Shown piece by piece: positions 8,011 to 16,998 of a stretch of 64,000 nt of DNA. Position numbers and translations under genes: made by a program. The notes beneath the pieces are model-generated. The model had not been told where the DNA came from and ran no database searches. It saw only the letters and a program-made list of their open reading frames with translations. Origin of the DNA: a bacterium. Its GTDB lineage: Bacteria > Armatimonadota > JACIXR01. The stretch spans positions 205,247 to 269,246 of the forward strand of contig JACIXR010000003.1 in the NCBI GenBank assembly GCA_014360495.1, given 5' to 3'. How positions within the stretch are numbered: the first letter of the stretch is position 1; every line of letters begins with the position of its first letter.

Positions 8011-10140
8011 TCAATCTTCCAACAAATTGTGTTTTCTTAATGCCTTTCTTATTTTAAACCTGCTAACAATATATCCGCCATCTTTTAGCTCCTCACGCTT
8101 TGTAAGCAGTTGAGCCACTGTTTTACAGATTGCTTGTAATTCTCTTATATTTCCTCGCCATTCTATTCTTTCGTCCATCAGCTCGTCAAAAGCCTCATAT
8201 TCAATAACGAGCGTTGCATTCTCTCCTAATTCTCTTTTAAGAAATGAATAAAAAAGGATGGGAAGGTCTTCCCTACGCTTTTTCAGCTCAGGTATAACAA
8301 TCTTGCCATTTCTAATCATCCTGAAATATAAATCCTCTCTCATTCTCCTTAACTTTCTAAGCTGTTCATATATAAAATCGCCAAGGAAACCAGCAAATAG
8401 ACCCCCGCCGGAACGAAGGACATCATAAATATATTCAACCTTCGTTAATTTTTCAGGGTCCTCATTTGTAAGCCCAAGGATCAATACGTTTGTTTCTCTC
8501 AACCACTTGTTTATATTCTCGTAATCGGTCGGGCGATAGGGTAAAGTTGTCCGCCGTAGCACTGCTTCTAATAATGGTATTTTGTAAGTCAATAGCTTTT
8601 GGTCTTGTAAGGGTGGCAGCTCTTTGTTTTCTATGAAACGAAGTAGCGTGCCTTGCACTTCTGTAGGTAGACTGTTGAGTTCGTCAAACACTAATACAAC
8701 GGATTTCTTCCCTTCTTTTTTAGCTTTTTTAAAAACTTCATATAGGCGTTCAATGAGACGCTGTGATGCATGCGGCTCGTGGGCGTAGAAACCCTCCGCG
8801 AGATTGAATGTTTCGAACAAAGCGTCTCTAAAAGGGGGAGCATACGTAGCTACTAGCTTGGCCATTTTCTCCTTTCCTGTGCCGGAGCCACCGACTATCA
8901 ATACACAAGGGACCGCCCCAGCGGCGGGTTGAGAAGTTCTCTGGAAAGAAAGAGCAGTCTCTAACTGCTTTATCATTCCAGGGGAAGCTACAAGGTATTC
9001 CGGCATAATTAGTGTTTTCTCAATAACCTCTTTTATACCTGCTATATTAGTTGCATGTCTATTACAGGTTTCCTTCCTAAAATCCCACATGTCAAAAAAG
9101 GCTTTTTCTAGTGGAAGTAAATCGTTTTTGTTTCCATCATCTAAGATTGGTAACCAATTTTTTGTTATGTCATCCAGTATATCTTTAAGTTGATTTATGC
9201 ATAGTTGAGTGCGTTTATTTAGTTGGTCCTTTAATCTTTTTTCTCTTATATAATTATGAAAGATAATGAGTAATGGCAAATATTCCTCCTTTGAAATTTC
9301 CCAAAGCAAATGCACTATTTCCTTTTCTATTTCTTTTCTTTTCTTTTTTGCTATATTTTTCTTGCTTTCTTCAGTTTGTGATTCGGGTCCACTTGGAATC
9401 TCAAACTCTTCCATCGCCACTGTTAACTGGAGAATACCGTAAAGAAAAATATTGGATGCAATTGGAATATAATAATAAATTGCCCTCCTTTTTTTTACAT
9501 CCCCTTGCAAATACCACCACCATTCCCTATCCATTGTTAACCATTCTTTTTTAATTTGGTTCGTATCTAGGCCAGCTTTGTCATATTTATACTTTAAATA
9601 TTTTGCAAATTTTTTTATATCTTTTTTATCAAAATGATAAATTTCTTCAGCACTTGCTACTTCTAGGGGTTCCTGCGAATGTATTTTTTTCTTCTTTTCC
9701 CTTATAATAGAACGGAGTGTGTCTATTAATTTGGGCGTATCGAATGGAAGTTTATAATTTCCCTTAGCAGTTAAAGGCATATAAATTTCTAAAGGTTTAT
9801 AAAAATCGGCGATATTTTTTTTGAGGCGGAGTTCCGCCGTTATTCGTTCCCACCAGCTCCCATTAAATTCATCAATTTCAACCATTGCTGGAAACACAGG
9901 CCTTAAATTATATCTTCGAGCAAAGGGGAATAGAAATTTCGCGCGCGCCCCTGCCTTAAAGTCACTTATAAGAGAGACCGGTTCAACAGGGAAATATTCG
10001 CAAAAAGTAAAAGAATGGATTCCTAACTCGCTTAGTTTTTCCTCCAACTTTTTATAAACTCTTCTATTACACCCATAAGCCACTAACTCTAACTCGTTAC
10101 AATATTCTTCAGCGTTTCTTGTCGTCAATTTGTTACCCAA
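8011..10140 (-). CDS. sigma-54-activator-like AAA+ ATPase without GAFTGA loop
   Basis: 709 residues. The AAA+ core (about 390-670) is of the bacterial enhancer-binding type: Walker A GGSGTGKE at 417-424, Walker B VVLVFDE at 481-487 then LNSLPTEVQGTLLRFIE, sensor I GLTNED at 556-561, REDLYFRM at 601-608, KRREDLPIL, and WRGNIRELQ at 661-669. The GAFTGA loop that contacts sigma-54 should lie around 448-470, where the sequence instead reads EGFYAHEPHASQRLIERL. No C-terminal helix-turn-helix is evident. The first 380 residues are unrecognised and partly charged and helical (for example KKRKEIEKEI). The start is a TTG with GGAGGTG. It has its own promoter and is more AT-rich than its neighbours, which hints at transfer. 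A remodelling or sensing ATPase is a better guess than a sigma-54 activator. Confidence 0.8.
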   Translation of the reverse strand: MGNKLTTRNAEEYCNELELVAYGCNRRVYKKLEEKLSELGIHSFTFCEYFPVEPVSLISDFKAGARAKFLFPFARRYNLRPVFPAMVEIDEFNGSWWERITAELRLKKNIADFYKPLEIYMPLTAKGNYKLPFDTPKLIDTLRSIIREKKKKIHSQEPLEVASAEEIYHFDKKDIKKFAKYLKYKYDKAGLDTNQIKKEWLTMDREWWWYLQGDVKKRRAIYYYIPIASNIFLYGILQLTVAMEEFEIPSGPESQTEESKKNIAKKKRKEIEKEIVHLLWEISKEEYLPLLIIFHNYIREKRLKDQLNKRTQLCINQLKDILDDITKNWLPILDDGNKNDLLPLEKAFFDMWDFRKETCNRHATNIAGIKEVIEKTLIMPEYLVASPGMIKQLETALSFQRTSQPAAGAVPCVLIVGGSGTGKEKMAKLVATYAPPFRDALFETFNLAEGFYAHEPHASQRLIERLYEVFKKAKKEGKKSVVLVFDELNSLPTEVQGTLLRFIENKELPPLQDQKLLTYKIPLLEAVLRRTTLPYRPTDYENINKWLRETNVLILGLTNEDPEKLTKVEYIYDVLRSGGGLFAGFLGDFIYEQLRKLRRMREDLYFRMIRNGKIVIPELKKRREDLPILFYSFLKRELGENATLVIEYEAFDELMDERIEWRGNIRELQAICKTVAQLLTKREELKDGGYIVSRFKIRKALRKHNLLED

Positions 10141-10166
10141 TTTTTTTCACCTCCATTTGTAACAAA

Positions 10167-10195
10167 AGTATAATGCTATCTCCTTATTTTGTAAA
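10167..10195 (-). promoter_or_regulatory. promoter of the AAA+ ATPase gene
   Basis: Minus-strand TTTACA (10190-10195), 17-base spacer, TATACT (10167-10172), partly inside the end of the glycosyltransferase gene. Transcription would begin about 20 bases before the TTG start, leaving room for the GGAGGTG ribosome site. Confidence 0.6.
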
Positions 10196-11756
10196 TCCTT
10201 ATTTCTGGGAAAGTATAGAGGACATCTTCGGGAATCAATTGGGGAATGAAGGGGAAGGAGATTCCCAAGAAGCAAAGCTCTCTTTTAAATACTTTTTCCA
10301 ATTTATACTTCCCTTCTAATGCCCTCCAGAATTCAACCGCAGGGGGACGCCTCAACCTAAGGGGATGTATGAACTCAAAATTTGAGACGACGAAATAATC
10401 CGGTCTCTCCTCAAGAAGTCTCGCTCTATCCCAACCTATAACGCTGAACTTATAGGGAGAGTTCAAAGCCCATTCATAGAAATCTCGCTCGCTCATCTTT
10501 CCACCGTTGTAGGGGATAAAGGCAGGAGAGTAAAACCAAGGGAGCTGAAGCAAACCTACTTTATCTCCTCTTCTCAAATTCCTCCTCAGCCAATCTCCCG
10601 CCAAATCCCTTGGGTCCTTGCCCATAAGGCTTCTGAGATAAGCGATGGAAAGCAGGGAAGTATAGATTGAAATCAATATAAAAGTGAAGATAGCTATTTC
10701 TCTAAAGAGGTTCTTCTTTGCGGGAAAGAAGGGACGGGAAGCAAAGATGATTATGAAAGGAAGGAGGGGGATGAGATATCTTGCGAAGCGGACATTGGAG
10801 AAGCTGATGAGTAAAAAATAGGGTATAAAAAATGAGAAGATGAGCAAATCGCCATGGGAGTGGGAAACAAGGGCAACGAGTAAGCCGAGGATTAGGGCAA
10901 GGAAAAGGGGGATGCCAAGGGTGAAGAAGAGAGTTCGTAAATTGTAGAGCCAACCCGGACCGGTGTTGACGAAGAGGTCTCCGTGTCCAAGCCTCGTATG
11001 ATGAAGCTCGTAAAGGAAATCATTCTTGAACTTGGGAAAATTAATTAGGCTCCCGGGACAGCCAATGAGAAATCCAGCGATTATGCCTAAGCCTAAAAGT
11101 GCTAACCTCTTGTATGAAAAGCCCTTCTTGAAAAGGAGATAGAATAAAGGGAGGGAAATGAGTAGGGCATTGTATTTCGTCGCTGTAGCGAACCCAGTAA
11201 ACAAACCTCCCCATAGGAAATAGATATCCTTCCCACTCTTGAGGAGAAGGACGGAGAAGAGAAAGGAAAGGGTAAGGAAGAATGTGGTTGGGACATCCAC
11301 CGCTGCATAATGGGAATGGACCATATGAAGGGGAGCAATTGCTAAAAGGAAGGCGCTCGCCTTGGCGACATCCTCGTTATAAAGATTCTTTGCGATTTGG
11401 TAGACAATCAAGACGGTTGCTCCACCCATCAATGCAGAGGCTATCCTCCCCACTAAAATCATCTGGGAAAGGGCGATATAAGAGGGACCGCCATTTATTA
11501 AGCCCCAAGCAAGGGCAAGAGTATTTAGCAAGGATACGATGAAAATGTAAAGGCTTCCATAGTTATAGAATTTGGGGTCGAGCTGGAGGCGAAATATATC
11601 AACATTGGAGGAAGCGCCGATGATGAGAATCTCATCGGGATGATAGGAGAAATAATGCTCGCTGTTCGGCAATCCCCATCTTATGCCTAAAAGGCGCAGG
11701 ATTATAGCTATAATGAAGATGCCGAAGAGAACCGAATTAAACCTTCTTGCCTTCAT
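10176..11756 (-). CDS. GT39-type membrane glycosyltransferase (polyprenol-P-sugar dependent)
   Basis: A 526-residue multi-pass membrane protein of the ArnT/dolichyl-phosphate-mannose mannosyltransferase type. The N-terminal helix is followed by a periplasmic loop SYHPDEIL with the acidic pair D41-E42, the catalytic feature of GT-C enzymes. DPKFYNYGSLY follows, also typical of this family. Around ten further hydrophobic segments are seen, with the loop MVHSHYAAVDVPTTFF. The C-terminal third is a soluble periplasmic domain. Acceptor and sugar cannot be told. The start overlaps the DUF5317 gene by 20 bases, so the two form a pair and may serve envelope glycan decoration. Confidence 0.85.
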   Translation of the reverse strand: MKARRFNSVLFGIFIIAIILRLLGIRWGLPNSEHYFSYHPDEILIIGASSNVDIFRLQLDPKFYNYGSLYIFIVSLLNTLALAWGLINGGPSYIALSQMILVGRIASALMGGATVLIVYQIAKNLYNEDVAKASAFLLAIAPLHMVHSHYAAVDVPTTFFLTLSFLFSVLLLKSGKDIYFLWGGLFTGFATATKYNALLISLPLFYLLFKKGFSYKRLALLGLGIIAGFLIGCPGSLINFPKFKNDFLYELHHTRLGHGDLFVNTGPGWLYNLRTLFFTLGIPLFLALILGLLVALVSHSHGDLLIFSFFIPYFLLISFSNVRFARYLIPLLPFIIIFASRPFFPAKKNLFREIAIFTFILISIYTSLLSIAYLRSLMGKDPRDLAGDWLRRNLRRGDKVGLLQLPWFYSPAFIPYNGGKMSERDFYEWALNSPYKFSVIGWDRARLLEERPDYFVVSNFEFIHPLRLRRPPAVEFWRALEGKYKLEKVFKRELCFLGISFPFIPQLIPEDVLYTFPEIRIYKIRR

Positions 11757-12324
11757 CTTTTGCGAGCATCCCCCTTTGGATTAAAAAGCATATCCCCAAG
11801 CTCATAATCAAATCTCCCGGGCTGAATATATTTCTCCTTAGTAACGCATATGATATTCCGCCCTCTCCGAGGAAATGAGGTGGAAAGGGGATGTAATCGG
11901 AGAGAAAGAAAAAACGCTCTTCTCCATTTGATAGCTTATACCTAAAATATCCACCTCTTTTCGCCGCCTGAAGGAACTTCTCCTCTGCGTGAATGTATTG
12001 CAAGGCGGGACGGTATATGGGCATCCTCCCTCCGTTCCCACAGATAACGAGGAAATTCATAAACAATCCGATAGCGAGAAGATACATTTCCCAATAGTGG
12101 CGGTTGAAAATAGGCCAGAGGATGAGAGGGAGGAAGGAGACGGTGTAAAGGATAGGGACGACAGTAGAGGGTTTAATGCGGTGGATAATGAAGGCGAGCA
12201 ACTGGAGGAAGAAGGCGATATAGAGGAGATAATAGGCGCGCAGGTGGATATGAATGAAATTCCTTAGGCTTCCCTTTCTCAGCCAACCTATGATAAGGGA
12301 AAGAAAGAGCATCTGAATGGACAT
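11737..12324 (-). CDS. DUF5317 family membrane protein
   Basis: A 195-residue membrane protein with about five hydrophobic segments. It has the DUF5317 pattern: CGNGGRMPIYRPAL in the middle, FFLSDYIPFPPHF, and near the C-terminus FSPGDLIMSLGICFLIQRGM. The family has no established function and is often found in Firmicutes and related phyla. ATG at 12324 with GGGGAAAG. It lies 12 bases after the DUF1638 gene and overlaps the following GT39 gene, so the three are probably one transcript. Confidence 0.83.
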   Translation of the reverse strand: MSIQMLFLSLIIGWLRKGSLRNFIHIHLRAYYLLYIAFFLQLLAFIIHRIKPSTVVPILYTVSFLPLILWPIFNRHYWEMYLLAIGLFMNFLVICGNGGRMPIYRPALQYIHAEEKFLQAAKRGGYFRYKLSNGEERFFFLSDYIPFPPHFLGEGGISYALLRRNIFSPGDLIMSLGICFLIQRGMLAKDEGKKV

Positions 12325-12336
12325 ATCTTTCCCCTG

Positions 12337-13059
12337 TTACTTCGCGATAATAACCTTTTCGTTGTAGGAGGGATGTATCTGCCTTCCCGGAGGAACGATG
12401 AGAAAATCCTCCTCATCAAGATTTAGATTGCAAAATCTTTCCAAAAGGGAGAAACTACCCTTTAATTCTTCATAGCTCCAGCCGTTTTCCTCCGCTAAGG
12501 AGGCGACATATTTTTTAAATTCTTCCTCATCCCCAATCTCCATTGAGATGAAGACAGCTCTATTGTATTTCTTCTGCCATCCTCCCATAACTTCCATAAG
12601 ATATCTTGCGTTATCCTCTCCATATTTCATCGCCAAATCCTGAAACTGGAGCTCTTGCAGGAAGGCGTCTTGGATGCTGTCCTTTCTTTCCTTGTTTCCT
12701 CTCCTCTCCAACCATCCACGGGAATAGTAATATGTGCCGGGATGGGAGAGAAACTGTTCAAGATATCGCTCTTTTGAGCCGAGATAAAGGGAGATGCAGT
12801 CGTGGACACGAGGGATGACGAGGGGGATGGAGGAGGAAAGCCCAGCTGTTGCGTTTCCGCATAGACCATATCCCAAAAGGATGTACTCGTAGCCGTCGTT
12901 TGACCTATTTATCCTCTCCTGAAGCTCATGACGGAGGAGCTCAGGATAATCGTGTAAATCCTTGGTCACGAGCTCTATATCAATAATATGGGATGAAAGA
13001 GCGGAGAGATGATAGAATTCTCTCGCCAAAACCTCACAAGCTATCAGCTTTAATCTCAT
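12337..13059 (-). CDS. DUF1638 family protein
   Basis: A 240-residue soluble protein matching DUF1638. It opens MRLKLIACEVLAREFY, then LLGYGLCGNATAGL, IPLVIPRVHDCISLYLGS and YLEQFLSHPGTYYYSRGW. In the family these Cys and His residues are conserved (here C8, the YGLC cysteine and HDC), which suggests metal or cofactor binding. The family is often seen near corrinoid methyltransferase genes, but none is nearby here. The ATG at 13059 lies 7-8 bases after a -10 box and has no Shine-Dalgarno, so the mRNA is probably leaderless. Confidence 0.82.
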   Translation of the reverse strand: MRLKLIACEVLAREFYHLSALSSHIIDIELVTKDLHDYPELLRHELQERINRSNDGYEYILLGYGLCGNATAGLSSSIPLVIPRVHDCISLYLGSKERYLEQFLSHPGTYYYSRGWLERRGNKERKDSIQDAFLQELQFQDLAMKYGEDNARYLMEVMGGWQKKYNRAVFISMEIGDEEEFKKYVASLAEENGWSYEELKGSFSLLERFCNLNLDEEDFLIVPPGRQIHPSYNEKVIIAK

Positions 13060-13066
13060 AATAAAA

Positions 13067-13094
13067 AGTATAGGGATGAAATCATGAATGGCAA
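13067..13094 (-). promoter_or_regulatory. leaderless promoter of the DUF1638-DUF5317-GT39 unit
   Basis: Minus-strand TTGCCA (13089-13094), 16-base spacer, TATACT (13067-13072), then 7 bases to the ATG at 13059. The rest of 13095-13281 holds no recognisable gene. Confidence 0.6.
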
Positions 13095-13281
13095 AGGGAA
13101 TTTCGGTTTTGTTTATATAAAGAAATTAAAAGGTGTCCTTTTCAGATAGCGGTCATTAAAAAGAGCAAAGTAATTGATTATAAATCTTTGTAAATGTTTT
13201 GAGCGAGTTTAGTCAAAAGAGAGCGGTCCCAATGTGGCTATAATAATTTACAACAAAGCTATAATTTTAATAGGAATTTGA

Positions 13282-15939
13282 TTAGGGAGTTCCGAAAACC
13301 ATTAGCTCCAAAACGGAGGCTTTCATATTTGTGTATTTTTTGAAATTCTCGTTCACCATAAACATCCAGCGTCCATCCAGGTGCCAGCCATCGTTCAATT
13401 TCGTTATCAAAAGACGAAGGAATCTCGCTTTTGTCTTTGGAAAGGAGAAGAAATATGCCCATTCCTCTCCATCTTTCACTTGACTAATCGTTTTCCAGCT
13501 CTTTCCATCCAAGGAAATCTGAAGCAGGAAATCCCTTGGAACCGCTGTGATAGCCGGCAATGGCGTCAAAACGATTGCATAATGTAAGGTGTGCAACCTG
13601 GGGAATTGGACCGTTAACCAAACGGGACTGGATTCAGACGCTCCCTCCGTTCCCGCTTGCCAGAATGTCCCAATCCATTCCTCTTGACCTGGTGGAGTTG
13701 GATAAAGAGTGGACCATTTCCCATCAATGGCGTTTTCCGGGGGATGATGTTCATCGCTTGAGGAAGCAAAGGCTTTGCATCCCTCCTCGCTCGTCAAATT
13801 CCTCCCCAGATGGGGCTCAATCACGCTCAACATTTCCCCTCTTCTCAAATGAAGATAACAAGGATAGCCATCAACATCTATTGAGAATATGTCTCCCTCT
13901 TTCTTGAGCTCCATTCTATTGCCCATAAAATCATTCGCATACAAGATTTTGCCCCTTATCTTCAATCTGACTTTGAAGTCAAGCGTCCAAATAGCTATAA
14001 CATCTTCATCTTTCCCCTCAAATCTCAAAAGATAAACGCCAAAAAGGGGTTCTTTAAAAGAAGCTAATTTGCGGGAACCTATCTCCTCATTCATTATCCT
14101 CACTGCCACCCCTCCCGGTTCAAGCGTTCCATTATATCCTTCGCTTGAACCCATCTCAACGAGATACATCGGCTCAAATCCGTGATGCACTACATAATAG
14201 TAAAAATGGCGCTCCAAAGGGATTCCCACAGCAAGGGCATTGAGAAACTGGCGAACGACATATCTTGCGAATCTTTGTTTGCTCACATTATCCCACCAAT
14301 AACCTTGTTCAGTTTGCCAGATGGGTTTATCGGGCGCAATGCGTTTCATTTGATTTAAGTGATAAGGATTGCCAAACATCTCCCAGGGCTCGCCAGGACC
14401 GTGGTAGGTATGGGTGGATATTCCGTCCACATAATCCAAGGCATTAACTTCCCTCATAGCTTCAAGGAAGCGGAGGGTGTGATGGACGGAAACACAAGCT
14501 GGGGCTATCACTTGGCAGGTAGGGTCAGCCCTCTTCGCCCCCTTTGAGAAGGGGATAAGAGCCTTTTGGATATAATCCTGAGGGGAATAAGAGAAATTGG
14601 GCTCGTTCTCAACTTCCCATATCTTGCATTTATCCTTATAGCGATTGACGATTTGAAAAGCTATTTGTTCATAATCCTCTTCACTGCACCAACTTGGGCG
14701 GGAATTGGCTTGGAAGAACCACTTCACACTCCACCTCTTCGCCTCCCTATTGGCATTTTCAAATATTCTATCCAAGTCATCCCAGCGAGCCTTCCCCTTT
14801 TCCGGGAAATAATCCGAGATATTGTGGCTTTCCCTAACGCATCTTAATCCCAGAAGGGAGGAATAATAGTAGTCAGACATATTATATTGCTCCGATGGCG
14901 AGACCCTCTTTGGAAAGATGGGCAAATCCCTTACGACGGCGAATCTCGCCCTGAATTGAGATGGAAGGAAGTCAATCTTTGTTTTAGAGACTGGCATTAG
15001 GGAGAAGAGGACACTGAACCATCCTCTCTGATAGATATTAAAAGATATCTTCACGGATTTATTCTCCAAAGCAAAGGAGCTATCAAATTCCTTTTTGCCT
15101 TCCCCTATTTTCTTATCCCAAAAATCCCTTACTTCCCAAGCAATTCGCCACTTCTGGGCTTTCCTCAATCTATCCAGAACATCATCTGGGAATTTTATAG
15201 TAAAGCTTATCGGTTCTCCCTGGTAAAAGAGATTATGCCCTGCATCACCGTAGGGGATGAAAGAGGGAGAAGCTTCTAAAGGCTTGGAGGGTTTTGCCTC
15301 AATTTGAAAGTAAATGCTCATCGGCTGATTGCTTTCCAAGAGATTTCTCTGATAGGTGTAACCGAAGAAGCTTCCGATTTCATCAAGATTGAAGGGTGCC
15401 CCCCAACCACTATGCCAGAAGAGGATTTGCGCCCCGTTTCGCAAGTAAAGGCGTGCCCTTTGGACTCGGGAGAGGCGAGGTACGGGCAAGGGGCGAATCT
15501 CCCCCTCATCCAAATATTGGATAGCCTCCGCTCCTTTAACGGTGTTGTTTTGCAGGTTCTCCAGGGCGAGCACATCTTGATTGAAATTCAGGCGCCAGGT
15601 CTGAAATCCACCCAGACGATGGGTAAGTGTGATTTTTATCCGATTTTCAGTGAAGCTGTAGCTGATTTCCGCCCCTCCTTTTTCACTTTGAAGTTTGTAG
15701 GCAATCCCCTCTTCGCTTTTCTCAACACTTTCCACTTCCCAATTTACCACCGGGCAGAATTCAAGTTGATTGCGAATAACCTCGCAATCCCCGATTTTGA
15801 GAGAGGAGAGCAAGCCATTGTCATCTATTGTAGCTATATAAAGAGCCCCTTGTATTCTTTGTTCAGCAAAGGTGAGAGGTAGTAAAATTAAGGTCAACAA
15901 CGAATAGATGATAAGTTTAAACCCTTCTCTCCGCCTCAT
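13282..15939 (-). CDS. secreted clan GH-A glycoside hydrolase with C-terminal discoidin domain
   Basis: 885 residues with a signal peptide (MRRREGFKLIIYSLLTLI, Ala-rich cleavage near LTFAEQ). Residues about 30-330 form a beta-sandwich-like N-terminal region. A TIM barrel follows, with the acid/base Glu in IWEVENEPNF and the nucleophile Glu in PIWQTEQGYWW. The arrangement resembles GH39/GH5-like enzymes. The C-terminal 150 residues are an F5/8 type C (discoidin) domain: CKAFASSSDEHHPPENAIDG, VWLTVQFPRL and DFLLQISLDGKSW. It is probably exported to act on an extracellular polysaccharide, with the discoidin domain binding sugar. The substrate is unknown. It is transcribed alone. A TATAAT at 15947-15952 lies 7 bases before the ATG, again suggesting a leaderless mRNA. 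Confidence 0.82.
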   Translation of the reverse strand: MRRREGFKLIIYSLLTLILLPLTFAEQRIQGALYIATIDDNGLLSSLKIGDCEVIRNQLEFCPVVNWEVESVEKSEEGIAYKLQSEKGGAEISYSFTENRIKITLTHRLGGFQTWRLNFNQDVLALENLQNNTVKGAEAIQYLDEGEIRPLPVPRLSRVQRARLYLRNGAQILFWHSGWGAPFNLDEIGSFFGYTYQRNLLESNQPMSIYFQIEAKPSKPLEASPSFIPYGDAGHNLFYQGEPISFTIKFPDDVLDRLRKAQKWRIAWEVRDFWDKKIGEGKKEFDSSFALENKSVKISFNIYQRGWFSVLFSLMPVSKTKIDFLPSQFRARFAVVRDLPIFPKRVSPSEQYNMSDYYYSSLLGLRCVRESHNISDYFPEKGKARWDDLDRIFENANREAKRWSVKWFFQANSRPSWCSEEDYEQIAFQIVNRYKDKCKIWEVENEPNFSYSPQDYIQKALIPFSKGAKRADPTCQVIAPACVSVHHTLRFLEAMREVNALDYVDGISTHTYHGPGEPWEMFGNPYHLNQMKRIAPDKPIWQTEQGYWWDNVSKQRFARYVVRQFLNALAVGIPLERHFYYYVVHHGFEPMYLVEMGSSEGYNGTLEPGGVAVRIMNEEIGSRKLASFKEPLFGVYLLRFEGKDEDVIAIWTLDFKVRLKIRGKILYANDFMGNRMELKKEGDIFSIDVDGYPCYLHLRRGEMLSVIEPHLGRNLTSEEGCKAFASSSDEHHPPENAIDGKWSTLYPTPPGQEEWIGTFWQAGTEGASESSPVWLTVQFPRLHTLHYAIVLTPLPAITAVPRDFLLQISLDGKSWKTISQVKDGEEWAYFFSFPKTKARFLRLLITKLNDGWHLDGRWMFMVNENFKKYTNMKASVLELMVFGTP

Positions 15940-15946
15940 TTTCTAA

Positions 15947-15952
15947 ATTATA
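15947..15952 (-). promoter_or_regulatory. -10 box of the discoidin glycosidase gene
   Basis: A consensus TATAAT on the minus strand, 7 bases from the ATG at 15939, with no Shine-Dalgarno between. The -35 region (TTCTCC-like) is weak. Confidence 0.45.
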
Positions 15953-16014
15953 GTGTATAGAAGAGGATGGGAGAAGTTTTACTTAAGGAAAATTTCCCCA
16001 TTCTTTTTACGACA

Positions 16015-16323
16015 TCAACGGAAGTCGGGATAAATATTGGCGAAAAGATTTACGACGAAGTCGGGATTTGCGTTGCTTGGGTTATCCCACATATAAACTG
16101 GGGTTAAAGTTTGGGTGAGCTTCTGAGGATTGAGCTGTGATGGTGCCTCAATGGCGGACAGTGTTTTTATTCTGCCCGTGCGGGTATTGAAACTGTAGTT
16201 TGCGCCATGTTGGTCCGGATTAACCCCTGCTTGAAAATCAGCAACGGTCATATCCACATCCGCATCTACTCCGGGGTCCACCCCATAATCTCGCCAATAT
16301 GTGAATTCGTTCCGGGATAGGAG
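16015..16323 (-). pseudogene. unrecognised coding remnant
   Basis: An open frame runs from 16323 to the stop at 16015. It reads LSRNEFTYWRDYGVDPGVDA, then DVDMTVADFQAGVNPDQHGA and further to VNLFANIYPDFR. Composition looks protein-like but no family is recognised. The only available start (GTG at 16281) lies inside the conserved-looking text, there is no ribosome site, and its upstream end overlaps another remnant in a different frame. It is most likely the 3' end of a lost gene, possibly a secreted or pilin-like protein. Confidence 0.4.
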
Positions 16324-16549
16324 CTATTTCTCTTCTCGTAGAGATTAAACATTTTGAGGAGTTCCTCAGTCCTTTTCGCCCTTTCCTTCCTCGGAGCACC
16401 GTAAAGCTGAGGCATAAAGATTAGGTTATCTATAGCTGTGAGCTCATCGTAGAGGTTGGATTCCTCGGGAGCAACACCTATTCTCCTCTTTGATGGTAAA
16501 TGAAAGATGGTTCACGGCGAGGAAATCGGCTCACATTCTCATTCGTCAT
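16266..16549 (-). pseudogene. ABC transporter ATPase remnant lacking Walker A
   Basis: Directly after arsR an ATG (16549) opens MTNENVSRF. Pieces of an ABC ATPase then appear in two frames. DFLAVNHLSFTIK is the strand-plus-turn before Walker A. After a frame change come RRIGVAPEESNLYDELT, AIDNLIFMPQLYG and RTEELLKMFNLYEKRN, the Q-loop region and early helical domain. The approximately 60 residues with the P-loop that should separate the two pieces are gone. Signature, Walker B and H-loop are also missing, as the frame ends at 16266. This was probably the exporter ATPase once encoded with arsR. Confidence 0.7.
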
Positions 16550-16552
16550 CCT

Positions 16553-16870
16553 TCATTCCTCGCATTCGCATTTCTCCCTATATCCACATTTCTCTTCCCT
16601 TGGCTCTAACCCGCTTAAAAGCTGGAAGATGACCTTCTTCATCTCCTCCAACCCACTGACATTTATGGAATAGTGAATGCGATTGCCCTTCCTTTCCCCT
16701 ATCACCAAATTCAACCTCTCCAAGGCTCTTATGTGCTGGGTGATAGCAGGCTGGCTAACTCCCAACTTCTCCGCTATCTTCGTAACACATCTGCTCCCCT
16801 TGAGGAGCTCCTCAAGGATTCTCATCCTTAGAGGATTGCTCAAGACTTTAAAAGCTTCCGTGCATTTCAT
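16553..16870 (-). CDS. ArsR/SmtB family transcriptional repressor
   Basis: 105-residue winged-helix regulator. It opens MKCTEAFKVLSNPLRMRILE. The recognition helix region reads VTKIAEKLGVSQPAITQHI, followed by the wing GERKGNRIHYSIN. The C-terminal tail EEKCGYREKCECEE adds four cysteines that could bind a metal. The DNA-binding helix has cysteine nearby (GSRCVTKIAEK), as in some ArsR-type sensors. The ATG has AGGTGAGG upstream. A near-perfect 24-base palindrome lies about 20 bases before the start, consistent with autorepression. Its former partner ABC gene is degenerate, so it may now act only on itself and on the divergent GH31 gene. Confidence 0.9.
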   Translation of the reverse strand: MKCTEAFKVLSNPLRMRILEELLKGSRCVTKIAEKLGVSQPAITQHIRALERLNLVIGERKGNRIHYSINVSGLEEMKKVIFQLLSGLEPREEKCGYREKCECEE

Positions 16871-16888
16871 TGAACCTCACCTCAAATT

Positions 16889-16912
16889 ATAAGATTATAA
16901 TTATAAACTTAT
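16889..16912. promoter_or_regulatory. palindromic operator between arsR and the GH31 gene
   Basis: TAAG (16890-16893) and CTTA (16908-16911) bound a 22-base dyad in which 20 positions match the reverse complement. One more base pairs on each side. The AT-rich TTATAATTATAA centre is typical of ArsR-type sites. It sits in the 122-base divergent region and could control both genes. Confidence 0.6.
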
Positions 16913-16998
16913 TAACTTCAATTTATTTTTTAAACTTTTCTACTTTTTAACTTTTCGTTATCATTTTCTAAAAGCTGACAAGAAAGGAGGTATTGGCT

